Shown here one piece after another: positions 40,144 to 49,871 of a stretch of DNA of 64,000 nt (positions are counted from its first letter, which is position 1; the number at the start of each line of letters is the position of its first letter). This stretch comes from Citrobacter sp. MGH106 (lineage in GTDB: Bacteria > Pseudomonadota > Gammaproteobacteria > Enterobacterales > Enterobacteriaceae). The position numbers and the translations under genes are program-made. The notes beneath the pieces were generated by a model. The model ran no database searches, had not been told where the DNA came from, and saw only the letters and a list, made by a program, of their open reading frames with translations. Location: the NCBI RefSeq assembly GCF_001037495.1, contig NZ_KQ089822.1:434001-498000 (forward strand). The letters are read 5' to 3'.

Positions 40144-41241
40144 ATGAAAGGACGTTGGGCAAAATATCTTCTGGCGGGGGCCGTAGTCGCGATGCTCGCT
40201 GCGTGTTCCTCTAAACCCACCGATCGTGGACAGCAGTATAAAGACGGGAAATTTACCCAGCCTTTCTCACTGGTGAACCAACCTGATGCGGTTGGCGCGC
40301 CAATCAATGCCGGTGATTTCGCCGAGCAGGTAAATCAGATCCGCAACGCCTCTCCGCGTTTGTATGGCAACCAAAGCAATGTCTACAACGCTATCCAGGA
40401 GTGGCTACGTGCAGGTGGCGATACGCGCAATATGCGCCAGTTTGGTATTGATGCTTGGCAGATGGAAGGGGCTGATAACTATGGCAACGTTCAGTTCACT
40501 GGTTATTACACGCCGGTAATCCAGGCGCGGCACACGCGTCAGGGGGAATTTCAATACCCTATCTATCGTATGCCGCCAAAACGTGGGCGTTTACCTTCCC
40601 GCGCTGAAATCTACGCAGGTGCGTTGAGTGACAACTATATCCTGGCATACAGCAACTCCCTGATGGATAACTTCATTATGGATGTTCAGGGCAGTGGCTA
40701 CATCGACTTCGGTGATGGCAGCCCGCTTAACTTCTTTAGCTATGCCGGCAAAAACGGCCATGCTTATCGCAGTATTGGTAAAGTACTGATCGATCGTGGC
40801 GAAGTGAAGAAAGAAGATATGTCGATGCAGGCGATCCGTCACTGGGGTGAAACGCACAGCGAAGCTGAAGTGCGTGAACTGCTGGAACAGAATCCGTCGT
40901 TCGTCTTCTTTAAACCACAATCTTTTGCCCCGGTAAAAGGGGCCAGCGCAGTGCCGCTGATTGGCAGGGCCTCCGTTGCTTCTGACCGTAGTATTATTCC
41001 TGCGGGCACGACGTTACTGGCAGAAGTGCCGCTGCTGGACAATAACGGGAAATTTACCGGTCAGTATGAACTGCGTCTGATGGTGGCATTAGATGTCGGT
41101 GGAGCGATCAAAGGCCAGCACTTCGATATCTATCAGGGTATTGGTGCAGACGCAGGGCATCGTGCGGGCTGGTATAATCACTACGGTCGTGTCTGGGTGC
41201 TGAAAAGTGGCGCCGGAGCGGGTAACGTATTTAGCGGTTAA
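40144..41241 (+). CDS. mltA: MltA, membrane-bound lytic murein transglycosylase A
   Basis: Outer-membrane lipoprotein of 365 residues that cuts peptidoglycan between MurNAc and GlcNAc with formation of 1,6-anhydroMurNAc. The signal ends in lipobox LAAC (Cys about residue 21). The double-psi beta-barrel catalytic region LDVGGAIKGQHFDIYQG with the catalytic Asp is near residue 320, followed by HYGRVWVLK. The ATG at 40144 gives the E. coli length; an upstream in-frame start at 40048 would hide the signal peptide and is rejected. Confidence 0.96.
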   Translation: MKGRWAKYLLAGAVVAMLAACSSKPTDRGQQYKDGKFTQPFSLVNQPDAVGAPINAGDFAEQVNQIRNASPRLYGNQSNVYNAIQEWLRAGGDTRNMRQFGIDAWQMEGADNYGNVQFTGYYTPVIQARHTRQGEFQYPIYRMPPKRGRLPSRAEIYAGALSDNYILAYSNSLMDNFIMDVQGSGYIDFGDGSPLNFFSYAGKNGHAYRSIGKVLIDRGEVKKEDMSMQAIRHWGETHSEAEVRELLEQNPSFVFFKPQSFAPVKGASAVPLIGRASVASDRSIIPAGTTLLAEVPLLDNNGKFTGQYELRLMVALDVGGAIKGQHFDIYQGIGADAGHRAGWYNHYGRVWVLKSGAGAGNVFSG

Positions 41242-41374
41242 TAAATAGCCTTATCAGATCTGCCATTTTTCGAGCAGGCTGGATAAGCAAAGCGCCATTC
41301 GGCGCAAGAACGGTGTTGTCGCCACTATAGTGAGTGGCGATCACCGCTCTTTGAATTTTCTGTTCTGAGGTCGT

Positions 41375-42181
41375 ATGTCTGTTGTGATAAGTGATGCCTG
41401 GCGTCAGCGTTTTGGCGGCACAGCGCGTCTGTATGGCGAAAATGCGCTGCACCTGTTCGCCGGATCGCACGTGTGTGTGGTCGGGATTGGCGGCGTGGGA
41501 TCGTGGGCGGCGGAAGCGCTGGCGCGTACCGGAATTGGCGCAATTACGCTCATCGATATGGATGATGTGTGCGTTACCAATACTAACCGGCAGATCCATG
41601 CTCTGCGTGATAACGTGGGCCAGGCGAAGGCTGAGGTGATGGCCGAACGTATACGGCAGATTAATCCCGAGTGTCGAGTCAGTGTGGTCGATGACTTTGT
41701 CACGCCGGATAACGTTGCAGAGTATATGAACGCCGGCTTTTCGTATGTTATTGATGCTATCGATAGTGTGCGCCCGAAGGTAGCGCTGATCGCGTACTGC
41801 CGTCGCAATAAAATTCCGCTGGTCACCACCGGTGGTGCGGGTGGGCAGATTGACCCTACGCAGATTCAGGTCGTTGATTTAGCCAAAACTATTCAGGATC
41901 CGTTGGCGGCGAAGCTACGTGAGCGGCTAAAAAGTGACTTTGGCGTGGTTAAAAACAGCAAAGGCAAGCTGGGTGTGGACTGTGTGTTCTCGACCGAGGC
42001 GCTGGTCTATCCGCAGGCTGATGGTTCAGTGTGTGCGATGAAGGCGACGGCAGAAGGGCCGAAGCGTATGGATTGTGCATCTGGTTTTGGCGCTGCGACG
42101 ATGGTGACAGCGACATTTGGCTTTGTCGCGGTGTCACACGCGTTGAAGAAGATGATGGCGAAGGCGGCGCGTCAGACTTAA
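41375..42181 (+). CDS. tcdA: TcdA (CsdL), tRNA threonylcarbamoyladenosine dehydratase
   Basis: E1-like ATP-dependent enzyme of 268 residues that cyclises t6A37 of tRNA to ct6A. The nucleotide motif GIGGVGSWAAEALARTGIG is near residue 37, with the Asp-containing DMDDV and the NRQ motif that follows. It lies head-on to csdE-csdA, the cysteine desulfurase pair that works with it in E. coli (CSD system). The length equals the E. coli protein. A REP-type hairpin separates it from csdE. Confidence 0.96.
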   Translation: MSVVISDAWRQRFGGTARLYGENALHLFAGSHVCVVGIGGVGSWAAEALARTGIGAITLIDMDDVCVTNTNRQIHALRDNVGQAKAEVMAERIRQINPECRVSVVDDFVTPDNVAEYMNAGFSYVIDAIDSVRPKVALIAYCRRNKIPLVTTGGAGGQIDPTQIQVVDLAKTIQDPLAAKLRERLKSDFGVVKNSKGKLGVDCVFSTEALVYPQADGSVCAMKATAEGPKRMDCASGFGAATMVTATFGFVAVSHALKKMMAKAARQT

Positions 42182-42190
42182 TGATTGTTT

Positions 42191-42220
42191 GCCGGATGGG
42201 GCACCAGCGCTTATCCGGCA
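42191..42220. repeat. REP-type unit between tcdA and csdE
   Basis: GCCGGATGGGGC...GCTTATCCGGC palindromic unit between convergent genes, matching the REP core. Confidence 0.75.
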
Positions 42221-42226
42221 AAACAG

Positions 42227-42673
42227 CTATTCAACCTGCTGCGCTGCCGCAAGAATCGCCGCGTTAAGGGCATTCAGTCCCTGGCTACGCGAAGCGCTGA
42301 GCTGGGCGCGTAAACCTAATTCATCAAAAAAATCCATTGGCGAACGTGTCAGTAATTCGGCGGCGGTTTTACCTTCTACCGCGGTGAGCAGCACTGCCAG
42401 CAAACCGCGCACGATACGGCCTTCGCTGTCGCCGAAAAAGTGCATAGTGCCATTCTCATGTACGGCATACCCCAGCCAGACGCGGTTTTCGCATCCCGCG
42501 ATCTCTTTTGCCTGGGCCTTTAATGGCTCCGGGAGTGGCGGTAGTTGCTTCCCCAGCAGGATAAGCTGGCGATATTTATCTTCCCACTGAGTAAGTGGGA
42601 CAAAGATAGCTCGTAAAGTCTCTTCGGTCACGGTTGTGCCAAACGGATGTTCGGCGAACAGAGGGTTTGTCAT
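42227..42673 (-). CDS. csdE: CsdE, sulfur acceptor of the CSD system
   Basis: SufE-like protein of 148 residues that takes the persulfide from CsdA and passes it on, interacting with TcdA. The acceptor Cys61 is in [12 protein letters not shown]. Its ATG overlaps the csdA stop codon (TAATG), so the two are translationally coupled in the order csdA then csdE. One residue longer than the E. coli protein. Confidence 0.95.
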   Translation of the reverse strand: MTNPLFAEHPFGTTVTEETLRAIFVPLTQWEDKYRQLILLGKQLPPLPEPLKAQAKEIAGCENRVWLGYAVHENGTMHFFGDSEGRIVRGLLAVLLTAVEGKTAAELLTRSPMDFFDELGLRAQLSASRSQGLNALNAAILAAAQQVE

Positions 42674-43878
42674 TAATCCACCAATATTTCCAGCGCGCGG
42701 TCAACCGCCGTCACCAACGCATCCACATCACTTTGGCTATTATAAGGTGCAAATGAGGCGCGCAGCGTCCCTGATACACCAAGTTCTGCCAGCAGCGGTT
42801 GCGCACAGTGTTGTCCTGCGCGAAGCGCGATGCCATATTCGGCCAGCAGTGTCACCATGTCGCTGTGGTGAACACCGGCAAAATCGAAGGCCAACAGGCT
42901 GGAGTCCTGGCAGCGGAAAGAACGGAATCCCGGGCGCTTCGCCAGTGCCTCTTCTGCCAGTGTAGCCAGACCACGGCTCCAGCTTTCTGCTTGCTCGATG
43001 TCGACATCCGCCAGCCATTCCAGCGCAGCGCTCAGGCCAATAACACCCGCAACGTTAGGTGTACCTGCCTCCAGTTTCCAGGGAACCGCCTGGGTGGTAA
43101 ACCCCGCAAAACTGACTTCATTAATCATCTTGCCGCCGCCGAGCCAGGGAGACATGGCATCCAGCAACTCTGGCTTACCATACAAAACGCCGATCCCGGT
43201 CGGCCCGTACAGCTTGTGACCAGAAAAAGCATAGAAATCAATATCCAACTGCTGCACGTCTGCGGGGAAATGTACAACGCCCTGGGCGCCATCAACCATC
43301 ACCACCATACCCGCAGCGTGGGCGAGCGAAATGGCGCGAACCAGGTCCGGACAGCCGCCAGTTACGTTAGACATCTGCCCGAGCGCCAGTATGCGGCTGC
43401 GTGGTGTGATGAGTTCTGGTAAGCGTTCCACGTCCGGCAGTAAATGGGCGTTGAGAGGGAGTCTGATGACTTTTGCCCCCGTTTGTTCCGCCACCATCAG
43501 CCAGGGAACGAGGTTGGCATGGTGTTCCGCCACGCTGACGATAATCTCATCGCCTCTTTGTAAGCGCGGGCGTGCGTAGCTTTGGGCCACCATGTTGATA
43601 GCCTCTGTCGTACCGCGGGTCCAGACAATGGATTTATCATCCGGTGCATTGATCAGGCAGGCGGCCTTCTCCCGTGCGGCTTCATAGCGGGCGGTCAGCC
43701 GCTGGGCTTCGGCAAATTGGCTGCGATGGACATTACCGGCGCTCAGGCTATAAAACTGGTGAGTGGCATCAATCACAGCCTGTGGTTTCAACGCTGTTGC
43801 GGCGCTATCGAGATAGACGCCAGCATCGCTGAGAGCGGGAAACTGTGCGCGAAACTGCGCGGGGTTAAAAGCGTTCAT
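42673..43878 (-). CDS. csdA: CsdA, cysteine desulfurase
   Basis: PLP enzyme of 401 residues that removes sulfur from cysteine as persulfide. The PLP lysine is in [11 protein letters not shown] near residue 222 and the persulfide Cys in [11 protein letters not shown] near residue 358, with the [11 protein letters not shown] phosphate-binding segment near 85. The start at 43878 ([14 protein letters not shown]) follows GAGGAA and gives the E. coli length; a longer frame to 43929 is rejected. First gene of csdA-csdE. Confidence 0.96.
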   Translation of the reverse strand: MNAFNPAQFRAQFPALSDAGVYLDSAATALKPQAVIDATHQFYSLSAGNVHRSQFAEAQRLTARYEAAREKAACLINAPDDKSIVWTRGTTEAINMVAQSYARPRLQRGDEIIVSVAEHHANLVPWLMVAEQTGAKVIRLPLNAHLLPDVERLPELITPRSRILALGQMSNVTGGCPDLVRAISLAHAAGMVVMVDGAQGVVHFPADVQQLDIDFYAFSGHKLYGPTGIGVLYGKPELLDAMSPWLGGGKMINEVSFAGFTTQAVPWKLEAGTPNVAGVIGLSAALEWLADVDIEQAESWSRGLATLAEEALAKRPGFRSFRCQDSSLLAFDFAGVHHSDMVTLLAEYGIALRAGQHCAQPLLAELGVSGTLRASFAPYNSQSDVDALVTAVDRALEILVD

Positions 43879-44069
43879 GGTATTCCTCAGTTCAATAAAC
43901 CGATCGTGGCGCAAAAAGAGCGCAGACACAAGGGGAGGCTAACTATCAGAATCCTCTGGATATCCTGGTAAAGTCAGAACAGTGGCTTATGCTAAATAGT
44001 GTTAGGTGAGTATTTTTGCCTGTTATGGAATTCGTTTTATTTAGCATAAATCGCTTTAAGGAGAAGAAT

Positions 44070-44297
44070 ATGAAAAAGACTGCCGCAATTATCTCTGCAT
44101 GTATGCTGACTTTTGCCCTGAGCGCCTGTTCTGGTTCGAATTACGTGATGCACACCAATGATGGTCGGTCGATCGTGTCTGACGGTAAGCCAAAGACCGA
44201 TAATGAGACGGGAATGATTTCCTACAAGGACGCTAATGGCAACAAACAGCAGATTAACCGTACCGATGTGAAAGAGATGGTGGAACTGGAGAAATAG
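44070..44297 (+). CDS. ygdI: YgdI, small DUF903 lipoprotein
   Basis: A 75-residue predicted lipoprotein with signal MKKTAAIISACMLTFALSAC; lipobox LSAC at Cys20. The mature DUF903 domain is like that of YgdR at 15568 in this window, with the pattern NYVMHTNDGRSIVSDGKP. The ATG at 44070 follows AAGGAGAAG, a strong ribosome site. Function unknown. It is convergent with the GcvB sRNA gene. Confidence 0.94.
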   Translation: MKKTAAIISACMLTFALSACSGSNYVMHTNDGRSIVSDGKPKTDNETGMISYKDANGNKQQINRTDVKEMVELEK

Positions 44298-44324
44298 CCG
44301 GGCGTCATCGACAGAAACTCGGAC

Positions 44325-44531
44325 AAAAAAAAGCACCGCAATTTGGCGGTGCTACATTAATCACTATGGACAGACAGGGTAAATGTACAGGAAGTGAAAA
44401 AGGGTAGCTTTGCTACCATGGTCTGAATCGCAGACCAATTGCAAACACAACAACACAACATCACAACCGTAAGCCAAAAGCCCACCAGAACACGCATTCC
44501 GATAAAACTTTTCGTTCCGGCTTCAGGAAGT
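44325..44531 (-). ncRNA. gcvB: GcvB small regulatory RNA
   Basis: Hfq-dependent sRNA of about 207 nt that represses many amino acid and peptide transport mRNAs. On the minus strand it starts ACTTCCTGAAGCCGGAACG, contains the GU-rich R1 seed (TGTGATGTTGTGTTGTTGTG), the hairpin GGTAGCAAAGCTACC, and ends with AGCACCGCCAAATTGCGGTGCT plus T-run. It is divergent from gcvA, its activator gene, as in E. coli. Confidence 0.95.
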
Positions 44532-44660
44532 GCCGCCACTATAGGTATTTGCTGGTAGAACCTCAACGGACAATTTATAATGGCTCAGATTAAAAAAACT
44601 AATAGGTTACAGGCTGTTATGTAACTGTTAAATTCTTTTAACATCAAAGCCTAAAAAGTC

Positions 44661-45578
44661 ATGTCAAAACGATTACCACCCTTAAATGCGTTACGTGTTT
44701 TTGATGCTGCGGCGCGTCATTTGAGTTTTACTCGCGCAGCCGAAGAGCTTTTTGTGACGCAGGCCGCAGTAAGTCATCAAATCAAGTCACTTGAGGATTT
44801 CTTGGGACTTAAGCTGTTTCGTCGACGCAATCGATCTCTCTTGTTGACGGAAGAAGGTCAAAGCTATTTCCTCGACATCAAAGAGATTTTTTCGCAATTA
44901 ACCGATGCGACGCGTAAACTTCAGGCACGCAGTGCAAAAGGCGCGCTCACCGTGAGTTTATTGCCCAGTTTTGCAATTCAATGGCTGGTGCCAAGACTCT
45001 CTAGCTTTAACTCAGCTTATCCGGGAATCGATGTCAGGATCCAGGCGGTAGACCGCCAGGAAGACAAACTGGCTGACGATGTTGATGTCGCTATTTTTTA
45101 TGGGCGCGGTAACTGGCCTGGCCTGCGTGTGGAAAAATTGTACGCAGAATATTTATTGCCAGTCTGTTCGCCTCTGTTACTCACTGGCGATAAACCATTG
45201 AAGACGCCAGAGGATTTGGCAAAACACACTTTATTGCACGATGCTTCGCGGCGTGACTGGCAAGCCTATACGCGCCAGCTTGGCCTGAATCATATCAACG
45301 TACAGCAGGGACCTATCTTCAGCCATAGTGCCATGGTGCTTCAGGCTGCTATTCATGGACAGGGAGTGGCGCTGGCCAATAACGTTATGGCGCAGTCTGA
45401 AATTGAAGCCGGGCGTTTGGTCTGTCCCTTTAATGATGTTCTGGTCAGCAAGAACGCATTTTATCTGGTTTGTCATGACAGTCAGGCAGAACTGGGTAAA
45501 ATAGCCGCCTTCCGTCAGTGGATACTGGCAAAAGCGGCCACTGAACAAGAAAAATTCCGCTTTCGTTATGAACAATAA
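44661..45578 (+). CDS. gcvA: GcvA, LysR-type regulator of glycine cleavage and gcvB
   Basis: A 305-residue LysR-family regulator that activates gcvTHP with glycine and represses it otherwise, and activates gcvB. The helix-turn-helix LSFTRAAEELFVTQAAVSHQ is at residues about 20-39, followed by the effector domain. It is divergent from gcvB across 129 bp. ygdD and rlmM follow closely (18 bp, then an 8-bp overlap), so they may share transcripts. Confidence 0.96.
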   Translation: MSKRLPPLNALRVFDAAARHLSFTRAAEELFVTQAAVSHQIKSLEDFLGLKLFRRRNRSLLLTEEGQSYFLDIKEIFSQLTDATRKLQARSAKGALTVSLLPSFAIQWLVPRLSSFNSAYPGIDVRIQAVDRQEDKLADDVDVAIFYGRGNWPGLRVEKLYAEYLLPVCSPLLLTGDKPLKTPEDLAKHTLLHDASRRDWQAYTRQLGLNHINVQQGPIFSHSAMVLQAAIHGQGVALANNVMAQSEIEAGRLVCPFNDVLVSKNAFYLVCHDSQAELGKIAAFRQWILAKAATEQEKFRFRYEQ

Positions 45579-45596
45579 TTTACTTAGGGTATTAAC

Positions 45597-45992
45597 ATGA
45601 CCAGCCGTTTTATGCTGATTTTTGCCGCCGTAAGTGGCTTTATTTTTGTGGCACTGGGCGCCTTTGGGGCACATGTTCTGAGTAAAACCCTCGGCGTCGT
45701 TGAAATGGGGTGGATCCAGACGGGCCTTGAGTATCAGGCGTTCCATACGCTGGCCATCTTTGGCCTCGCGGTCGCTATGCAGCGACGTATTAGCATTTGG
45801 TTTTACTGGAGTAGCGTGTTTATGGCATTAGGCACGGTGCTGTTCAGCGGCAGCCTGTATTGCCTCGCGCTGTCTCATCTACGCCTGTGGGCGTTTGTTA
45901 CCCCTGTTGGTGGCTTCAGCTTCCTGGCAGGTTGGGTTCTGATGTTAGTTGGTGCTATTCGATTGAAACGTAAGGGCGTTAGCCATGAATAA
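45597..45992 (+). CDS. ygdD: YgdD, DUF423 inner-membrane protein
   Basis: A 131-residue membrane protein with four predicted helices and short loops; belongs to the DUF423 family. The start [21 protein letters not shown] lacks a cleavable signal, and the motif GAFGAH near residue 22 is the family hallmark. Function unknown. The stop overlaps rlmM by 8 bp, so YgdD and RlmM are translationally coupled. Confidence 0.93.
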   Translation: MTSRFMLIFAAVSGFIFVALGAFGAHVLSKTLGVVEMGWIQTGLEYQAFHTLAIFGLAVAMQRRISIWFYWSSVFMALGTVLFSGSLYCLALSHLRLWAFVTPVGGFSFLAGWVLMLVGAIRLKRKGVSHE

Positions 45993-47085
45993 GGTTGTAT
46001 TGTTGTGTCGCCCAGGTTTTGAAAAAGAGTGCGCCGCAGAAATTACGGATAAAGCAACTCGTCGGGAAGTGTTTGGCTTTGCTCGCGTGAAAGACAATGC
46101 GGGTTACGTCATTTATGAGTGCTATCAGCAGGGTGATGCTGAAAAGTTGGTCAAAGAGCTGCCGTTCAGTTCGCTGATTTTTGCCCGTCAAATGTTTGTC
46201 GTCGGTGAATTGCTGCAATATTTGCCGCCGGAAGATCGCATTACGCCGATTGTCGGTATGTTGCAGGGCGTTGTAGAGAAAGGTGGTGACCTGCGCGTCG
46301 AAGTCGCAGACACTAACGAAAGCAAAGAGCTGGTTAAGTTTTGCCGTAAATTTACCGTGCCGCTGCGCGCGGCGCTGCGTGAAGCGGGCGTGCTGGCAAA
46401 ATACGAGACGCCAAAGCGCCCGGTAGTCCATGTTTTCTTTATCGCACCAGGTTGTTGTTACACCGGTTATTCCTGGCCTGACAATAATTCACCGTTTTAC
46501 ATGGGCATCCCGCGTTTGAAGTTCCCGGCCGATGCTCCGAGCCGTTCAACACTGAAGCTCGAAGAAGCGCTGCATGTTTTTATTCCTGCCGATGAGTGGG
46601 ATGAGCGTCTGGCAAATGGAATGTATGCGGTGGATTTAGGGGCTTGCCCCGGCGGTTGGACCTATCAGCTGGTCAAACGCAATATGTGGGTTTACTCCGT
46701 GGATAACGGTCCGATGGCGCAAAGCCTGATGGATACCGGACAGGTGACCTGGTTGCGTGAAGACGGATTTAAATACCGTCCGAATCGCAACAACATCTCG
46801 TGGATGGTCTGCGATATGGTGGAGAAGCCTGCGAAAGTTGCCGCGTTGATGGCGCAATGGTTGGTTAATGGCTGGTGCCGTGAGACGATTTTCAATCTCA
46901 AGTTACCGATGAAAAAGCGCTACGAAGAAGTGTCGCAAAACCTGGCCTATATCCAGGCGCAGTTGGATGAACATAACATCAATGCGCAGATTCAGGCACG
47001 TCAGCTTTATCATGACCGCGAAGAAGTGACCGTGCACGTGCGTCGTCTGTGGGCCGCTGTCGGCGGTCGTCGCGACGAGCGATAA
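45985..47085 (+). CDS. rlmM: RlmM, 23S rRNA C2498 2'-O-methyltransferase
   Basis: A 366-residue enzyme that methylates the 2'-OH of C2498 of 23S rRNA before the large subunit is complete. An N-terminal THUMP-type RNA-binding region (about 1-170) precedes a Rossmann methyltransferase domain with SAM motif [14 protein letters not shown] near residue 218 and the K-D-K-E residues typical of 2'-O-methyltransferases ([12 protein letters not shown]). It starts inside ygdD (8-bp overlap). Confidence 0.96.
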   Translation: MNKVVLLCRPGFEKECAAEITDKATRREVFGFARVKDNAGYVIYECYQQGDAEKLVKELPFSSLIFARQMFVVGELLQYLPPEDRITPIVGMLQGVVEKGGDLRVEVADTNESKELVKFCRKFTVPLRAALREAGVLAKYETPKRPVVHVFFIAPGCCYTGYSWPDNNSPFYMGIPRLKFPADAPSRSTLKLEEALHVFIPADEWDERLANGMYAVDLGACPGGWTYQLVKRNMWVYSVDNGPMAQSLMDTGQVTWLREDGFKYRPNRNNISWMVCDMVEKPAKVAALMAQWLVNGWCRETIFNLKLPMKKRYEEVSQNLAYIQAQLDEHNINAQIQARQLYHDREEVTVHVRRLWAAVGGRRDER

Positions 47086-47098
47086 AGACCTCCCTGCA

Positions 47099-47127
47099 GG
47101 CCTGATGGCGCATGCGCTTATCAGGCC
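47099..47127. repeat. REP-type unit at the rlmM/fucR boundary
   Basis: GGCCTGATGGCGCATGCGCTTATCAGGCC palindrome. Its right arm covers the last codons of fucR, so the repeat has been taken into the coding sequence end. Confidence 0.75.
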
Positions 47128-47852
47128 TGTGGCAGAACACCGTCAGTTTGCTGTTCATCCGAAATCACATGCGTCACCTCCTCCAGATGCCCGATCCGGG
47201 CCTCGCCAGAACGATGCAACTTACTTTTATCGATCAACAACAATGACTGTGATGCCCGTTTGAGCAGAATGGATTTAAATTCAGCGTTAGTAGCCGTCGA
47301 GTCCCAGAGAGTACCGTTACTGTCGATCCCCGCGCAGGAAAAAATAAACAGATCGATGTCGAGAGGTTTCAACTGCGAGATGAGCGACGGATTAATGTAG
47401 CAGCCATCTTTGCGCTCGAGTCGTCCACCTGAGCAGATGAGCTGAATATGTTCACGTTTGCCCAGTTCCTGACAAATTGGCTGGCTATTAGTAAACACAT
47501 GTATGTTGATGTCCGGTAACTGGCGGGCAAGATACCAGCAGGTGGAACTGGCATCTAAAGCGATTACCATTCCTTCCTCTATCCATGCCAATGCGTCCCT
47601 GGCAACATCCGCTTTATGCGCATAATGGCTTTTACGTCGAATATGAAACGGTTCGCCGCTGTCCTGATTTTCCTGATGAATTATCCTGGCACGTCCGTGG
47701 TTGCGCAGCACTTTCCCTTGCATTTGTAGTTCATTGAGATCGCGGCGAATAGTCTCTTTGCTGACATTAAGTTGTAAAGATAAGGCTTCGGTTGTCAGGT
47801 TTTTATGGGTAATTAGCAGGTCTGTTATTGCTTGCTGGCGTGCCGCTTTCAC
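47121..47852 (-). CDS. fucR: FucR, DeoR-family activator of the fuc genes
   Basis: Transcriptional activator of L-fucose genes that responds to L-fuculose 1-phosphate. The N-terminal DeoR helix-turn-helix TEALSLQLNVSKETIRRDLNEL is near residues 20-41, followed by the sugar-phosphate sensor domain. The GTG at 47852 (MKAARQQAI) gives 243 residues, the E. coli length; an ATG six codons earlier is in frame but not needed. The last gene of fucI-K-U-R on the minus strand. It may compete with the LacI-type regulator encoded at 57322 for control of the locus. Confidence 0.94.
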   Translation of the reverse strand: MKAARQQAITDLLITHKNLTTEALSLQLNVSKETIRRDLNELQMQGKVLRNHGRARIIHQENQDSGEPFHIRRKSHYAHKADVARDALAWIEEGMVIALDASSTCWYLARQLPDINIHVFTNSQPICQELGKREHIQLICSGGRLERKDGCYINPSLISQLKPLDIDLFIFSCAGIDSNGTLWDSTATNAEFKSILLKRASQSLLLIDKSKLHRSGEARIGHLEEVTHVISDEQQTDGVLPQA

Positions 47853-47910
47853 TGTTCTGATCCTCATCATTTGATGAATGCCCGTATCTGACGGGCATTC
47901 TGACCAGAGA

Positions 47911-48333
47911 TTACGGCGTTACCCCTTTTTTCAAAAGAATATTTCCGTATTTTGCCTGCTCTCCGGTAATGACGATCGCAAACGCTTTTTGCGCCCGTTC
48001 ATAGAATGCATAGCGATCGATGCGGGTAATATCCGGTCCGGAAGTCGTTAAAGAGAGCGCATCGCGGTAACGCCTTTCAACGTTCGGATCGAGAGAATCT
48101 CCTTCTACGGCGGCCATCATCACCAACGGTGGGGCGTAGCTGTCCAGCTCAAACAACGGAATAATGGCCTGCAACAGATCGCTGACCTGCAAACCATCGG
48201 CACGGATAACCTGTGGTCCCATGCTGTGTGCCGGAAAGTGGGCATCGGAGAAAATTATCTCATCGCCATGTCCCATTTCCGCCAGCACTTTCAACAGGTC
48301 AGGGGAAATTAAGGGGGAAATCGTTTTAAGCAT
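47911..48333 (-). CDS. fucU: FucU, L-fucose mutarotase
   Basis: A 140-residue RbsD/FucU-family enzyme that interconverts the alpha and beta anomers of L-fucose and related pyranoses. The catalytic His is in [14 protein letters not shown] near residues 25-38, and the C-terminal Tyr in [11 protein letters not shown]. The ATG at 48333 gives the E. coli length; a frame running further upstream into fucK is rejected. fucK ends one base before it. In the rbs operon the relative RbsD is the first gene; here FucU could serve both fucose and the ABC cassette. Confidence 0.95.
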   Translation of the reverse strand: MLKTISPLISPDLLKVLAEMGHGDEIIFSDAHFPAHSMGPQVIRADGLQVSDLLQAIIPLFELDSYAPPLVMMAAVEGDSLDPNVERRYRDALSLTTSGPDITRIDRYAFYERAQKAFAIVITGEQAKYGNILLKKGVTP

Positions 48334-48334
48334 T

Positions 48335-49753
48335 TCACTCGACTCCTGTGAGTTCGGATTCGGTTTGGGGATAGAAGTAGCGATATCGGTAGCGCACCTG
48401 TGCGCGGGCCTGTTCCGGGGTAGCAAACTCACCAATACCTGACCAGCCAAACATTGCAGCTCCGGCGACGGTAGTTTCGGCGTCATCCAGTACCTTGACG
48501 GGGATCCCGAGTACGTTGGCTTTTATCTGATTCCACAGCGCGTTGCGACTTCCTCCGCCAACTAACAGCAGCTCCGTCGCCTTGAAGTGGCTGATAGTTT
48601 CCAGCGTGTGTAGATTTTGCTGGAGCTGTACCGTTAATCCCTCCAGTGCTGCACGGTAAAAATGTCCGCGAGTGCTGTTCAATGTGACACCCTGCCAGCC
48701 TGCGTTAGCGTTGGTGAGCAAATCGCACTGCATCTTTACGCCTTCAGCGCCTGTTGGAATAGTTTGCGCCTCACTTATCAGCGTTTGCCAGGGCGTTTCT
48801 GCCGTCCACAGCAGTTTACGCACCCACTCGAGCACGCCGGAAGCCAACCATTGCATACCGGGGTTGTACAGTCCGTTCTGACTGTCCAGCTCGCAGGTGG
48901 AACCTGAATAATGGCTGAGCAGGGGAGTATTCACTTGTGCGCTGCGCACCATCAGAATTTCCCATGTGCCGGAAGAGAGCACCGGTTCATCCGGCTGCGC
49001 GCCTGCGCCAAACAGCGCAAACTGCGTGTCGTGCCCGGCGGAAATAACCGGAATACCTGGCGGAAGCCCAAGCTGCTTTGCGGCTTCGTTTTGCAGCGTT
49101 CCGATCTGTTCCCCTGCCTCGACTAAGCGTGGGAAAAGCCGGCGGGGTATACCAGTTGCCTGCAGAATGTCATGGCTGAAATCTCGCTGATGGATCTCCA
49201 GCATCTGGCTGGTTCCCGCCATCGTGATATCTGTGGTGAATTCGCCGGTTAAGCGGTGGTTGATAAGCGATGAAATAAAAAGCCAGGCGTGCGCCTGCTC
49301 CAGCAATCGTGGGTGGTTCTCTTTGAGCCACACCAGTTTGTACAGCGTGTTGAAGCTGAAAGCGCCGACACCGGAGATGTCCTGCAACTGCTGTGGTGAT
49401 ATCAGGCGATCGATACTGGCCATGACGGCGGCGGTACGCGGACATTTCCAGCTGATCACCGGATAAAGCAACTCACCATGCTCATCAACCAGCGCGCCGT
49501 CAACACCAAACGTAGTGACCGTAATCCCGCGGATCTGGCAGGAGGCGAGTTCAGTTGCGAGTCGCTGGCAGCAGTCGGCAAAGCGCTGCAGAATGGCATC
49601 AAGGGACCACTGATGCCAGACACTGTTTTCAGCGGCAATATCACTGGCATTGGGGGTGGAGGCGCGGGCGATAATTTGTCCCTGACGGTCAACGGCAATG
49701 GCTCGCACGTTTGTCGCACCACAGTCGAGGACCAAAATAACGTCTTGTTTCAT
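48335..49753 (-). CDS. fucK: FucK, L-fuculokinase
   Basis: FGGY-family kinase of 472 residues that makes L-fuculose 1-phosphate; the E. coli enzyme also takes D-ribulose and yields the 1-phosphate. The N-terminal [19 protein letters not shown] phosphate loop and the [15 protein letters not shown] segment with the catalytic Asp near residue 234 are visible. The start at 49753 ([12 protein letters not shown]) is chosen by E. coli length. fucI lies 118 bp upstream with a palindromic hairpin between them. A second FGGY kinase at 55676 is only distantly similar. Confidence 0.95.
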   Translation of the reverse strand: MKQDVILVLDCGATNVRAIAVDRQGQIIARASTPNASDIAAENSVWHQWSLDAILQRFADCCQRLATELASCQIRGITVTTFGVDGALVDEHGELLYPVISWKCPRTAAVMASIDRLISPQQLQDISGVGAFSFNTLYKLVWLKENHPRLLEQAHAWLFISSLINHRLTGEFTTDITMAGTSQMLEIHQRDFSHDILQATGIPRRLFPRLVEAGEQIGTLQNEAAKQLGLPPGIPVISAGHDTQFALFGAGAQPDEPVLSSGTWEILMVRSAQVNTPLLSHYSGSTCELDSQNGLYNPGMQWLASGVLEWVRKLLWTAETPWQTLISEAQTIPTGAEGVKMQCDLLTNANAGWQGVTLNSTRGHFYRAALEGLTVQLQQNLHTLETISHFKATELLLVGGGSRNALWNQIKANVLGIPVKVLDDAETTVAGAAMFGWSGIGEFATPEQARAQVRYRYRYFYPQTESELTGVE

Positions 49754-49765
49754 AATCGCTCCTGG

Positions 49766-49842
49766 CATACCCGTCATACCTCAAACTGCAGGACAAAAAT
49801 GCTAATGTGTTTTTGTCCTGCGCTTGAATGACTTAGGGTATG
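49766..49842 (-). repeat. Palindromic element between fucI and fucK
   Basis: CATACCC (49766-49772) pairs with GGGTATG (49836-49842), and a perfect 12-bp inner stem GCAGGACAAAAA / TTTTTGTCCTGC surrounds a 10-base loop. The outer arms (CATACCCGTCATAC...) match the ends of the repeat at 3591, so this looks like a shortened copy. Within the transcript it would make a stable hairpin. Confidence 0.7.
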
Positions 49843-49871
49843 AGAACCCTGTCGTTATGGGGATGGAACTC

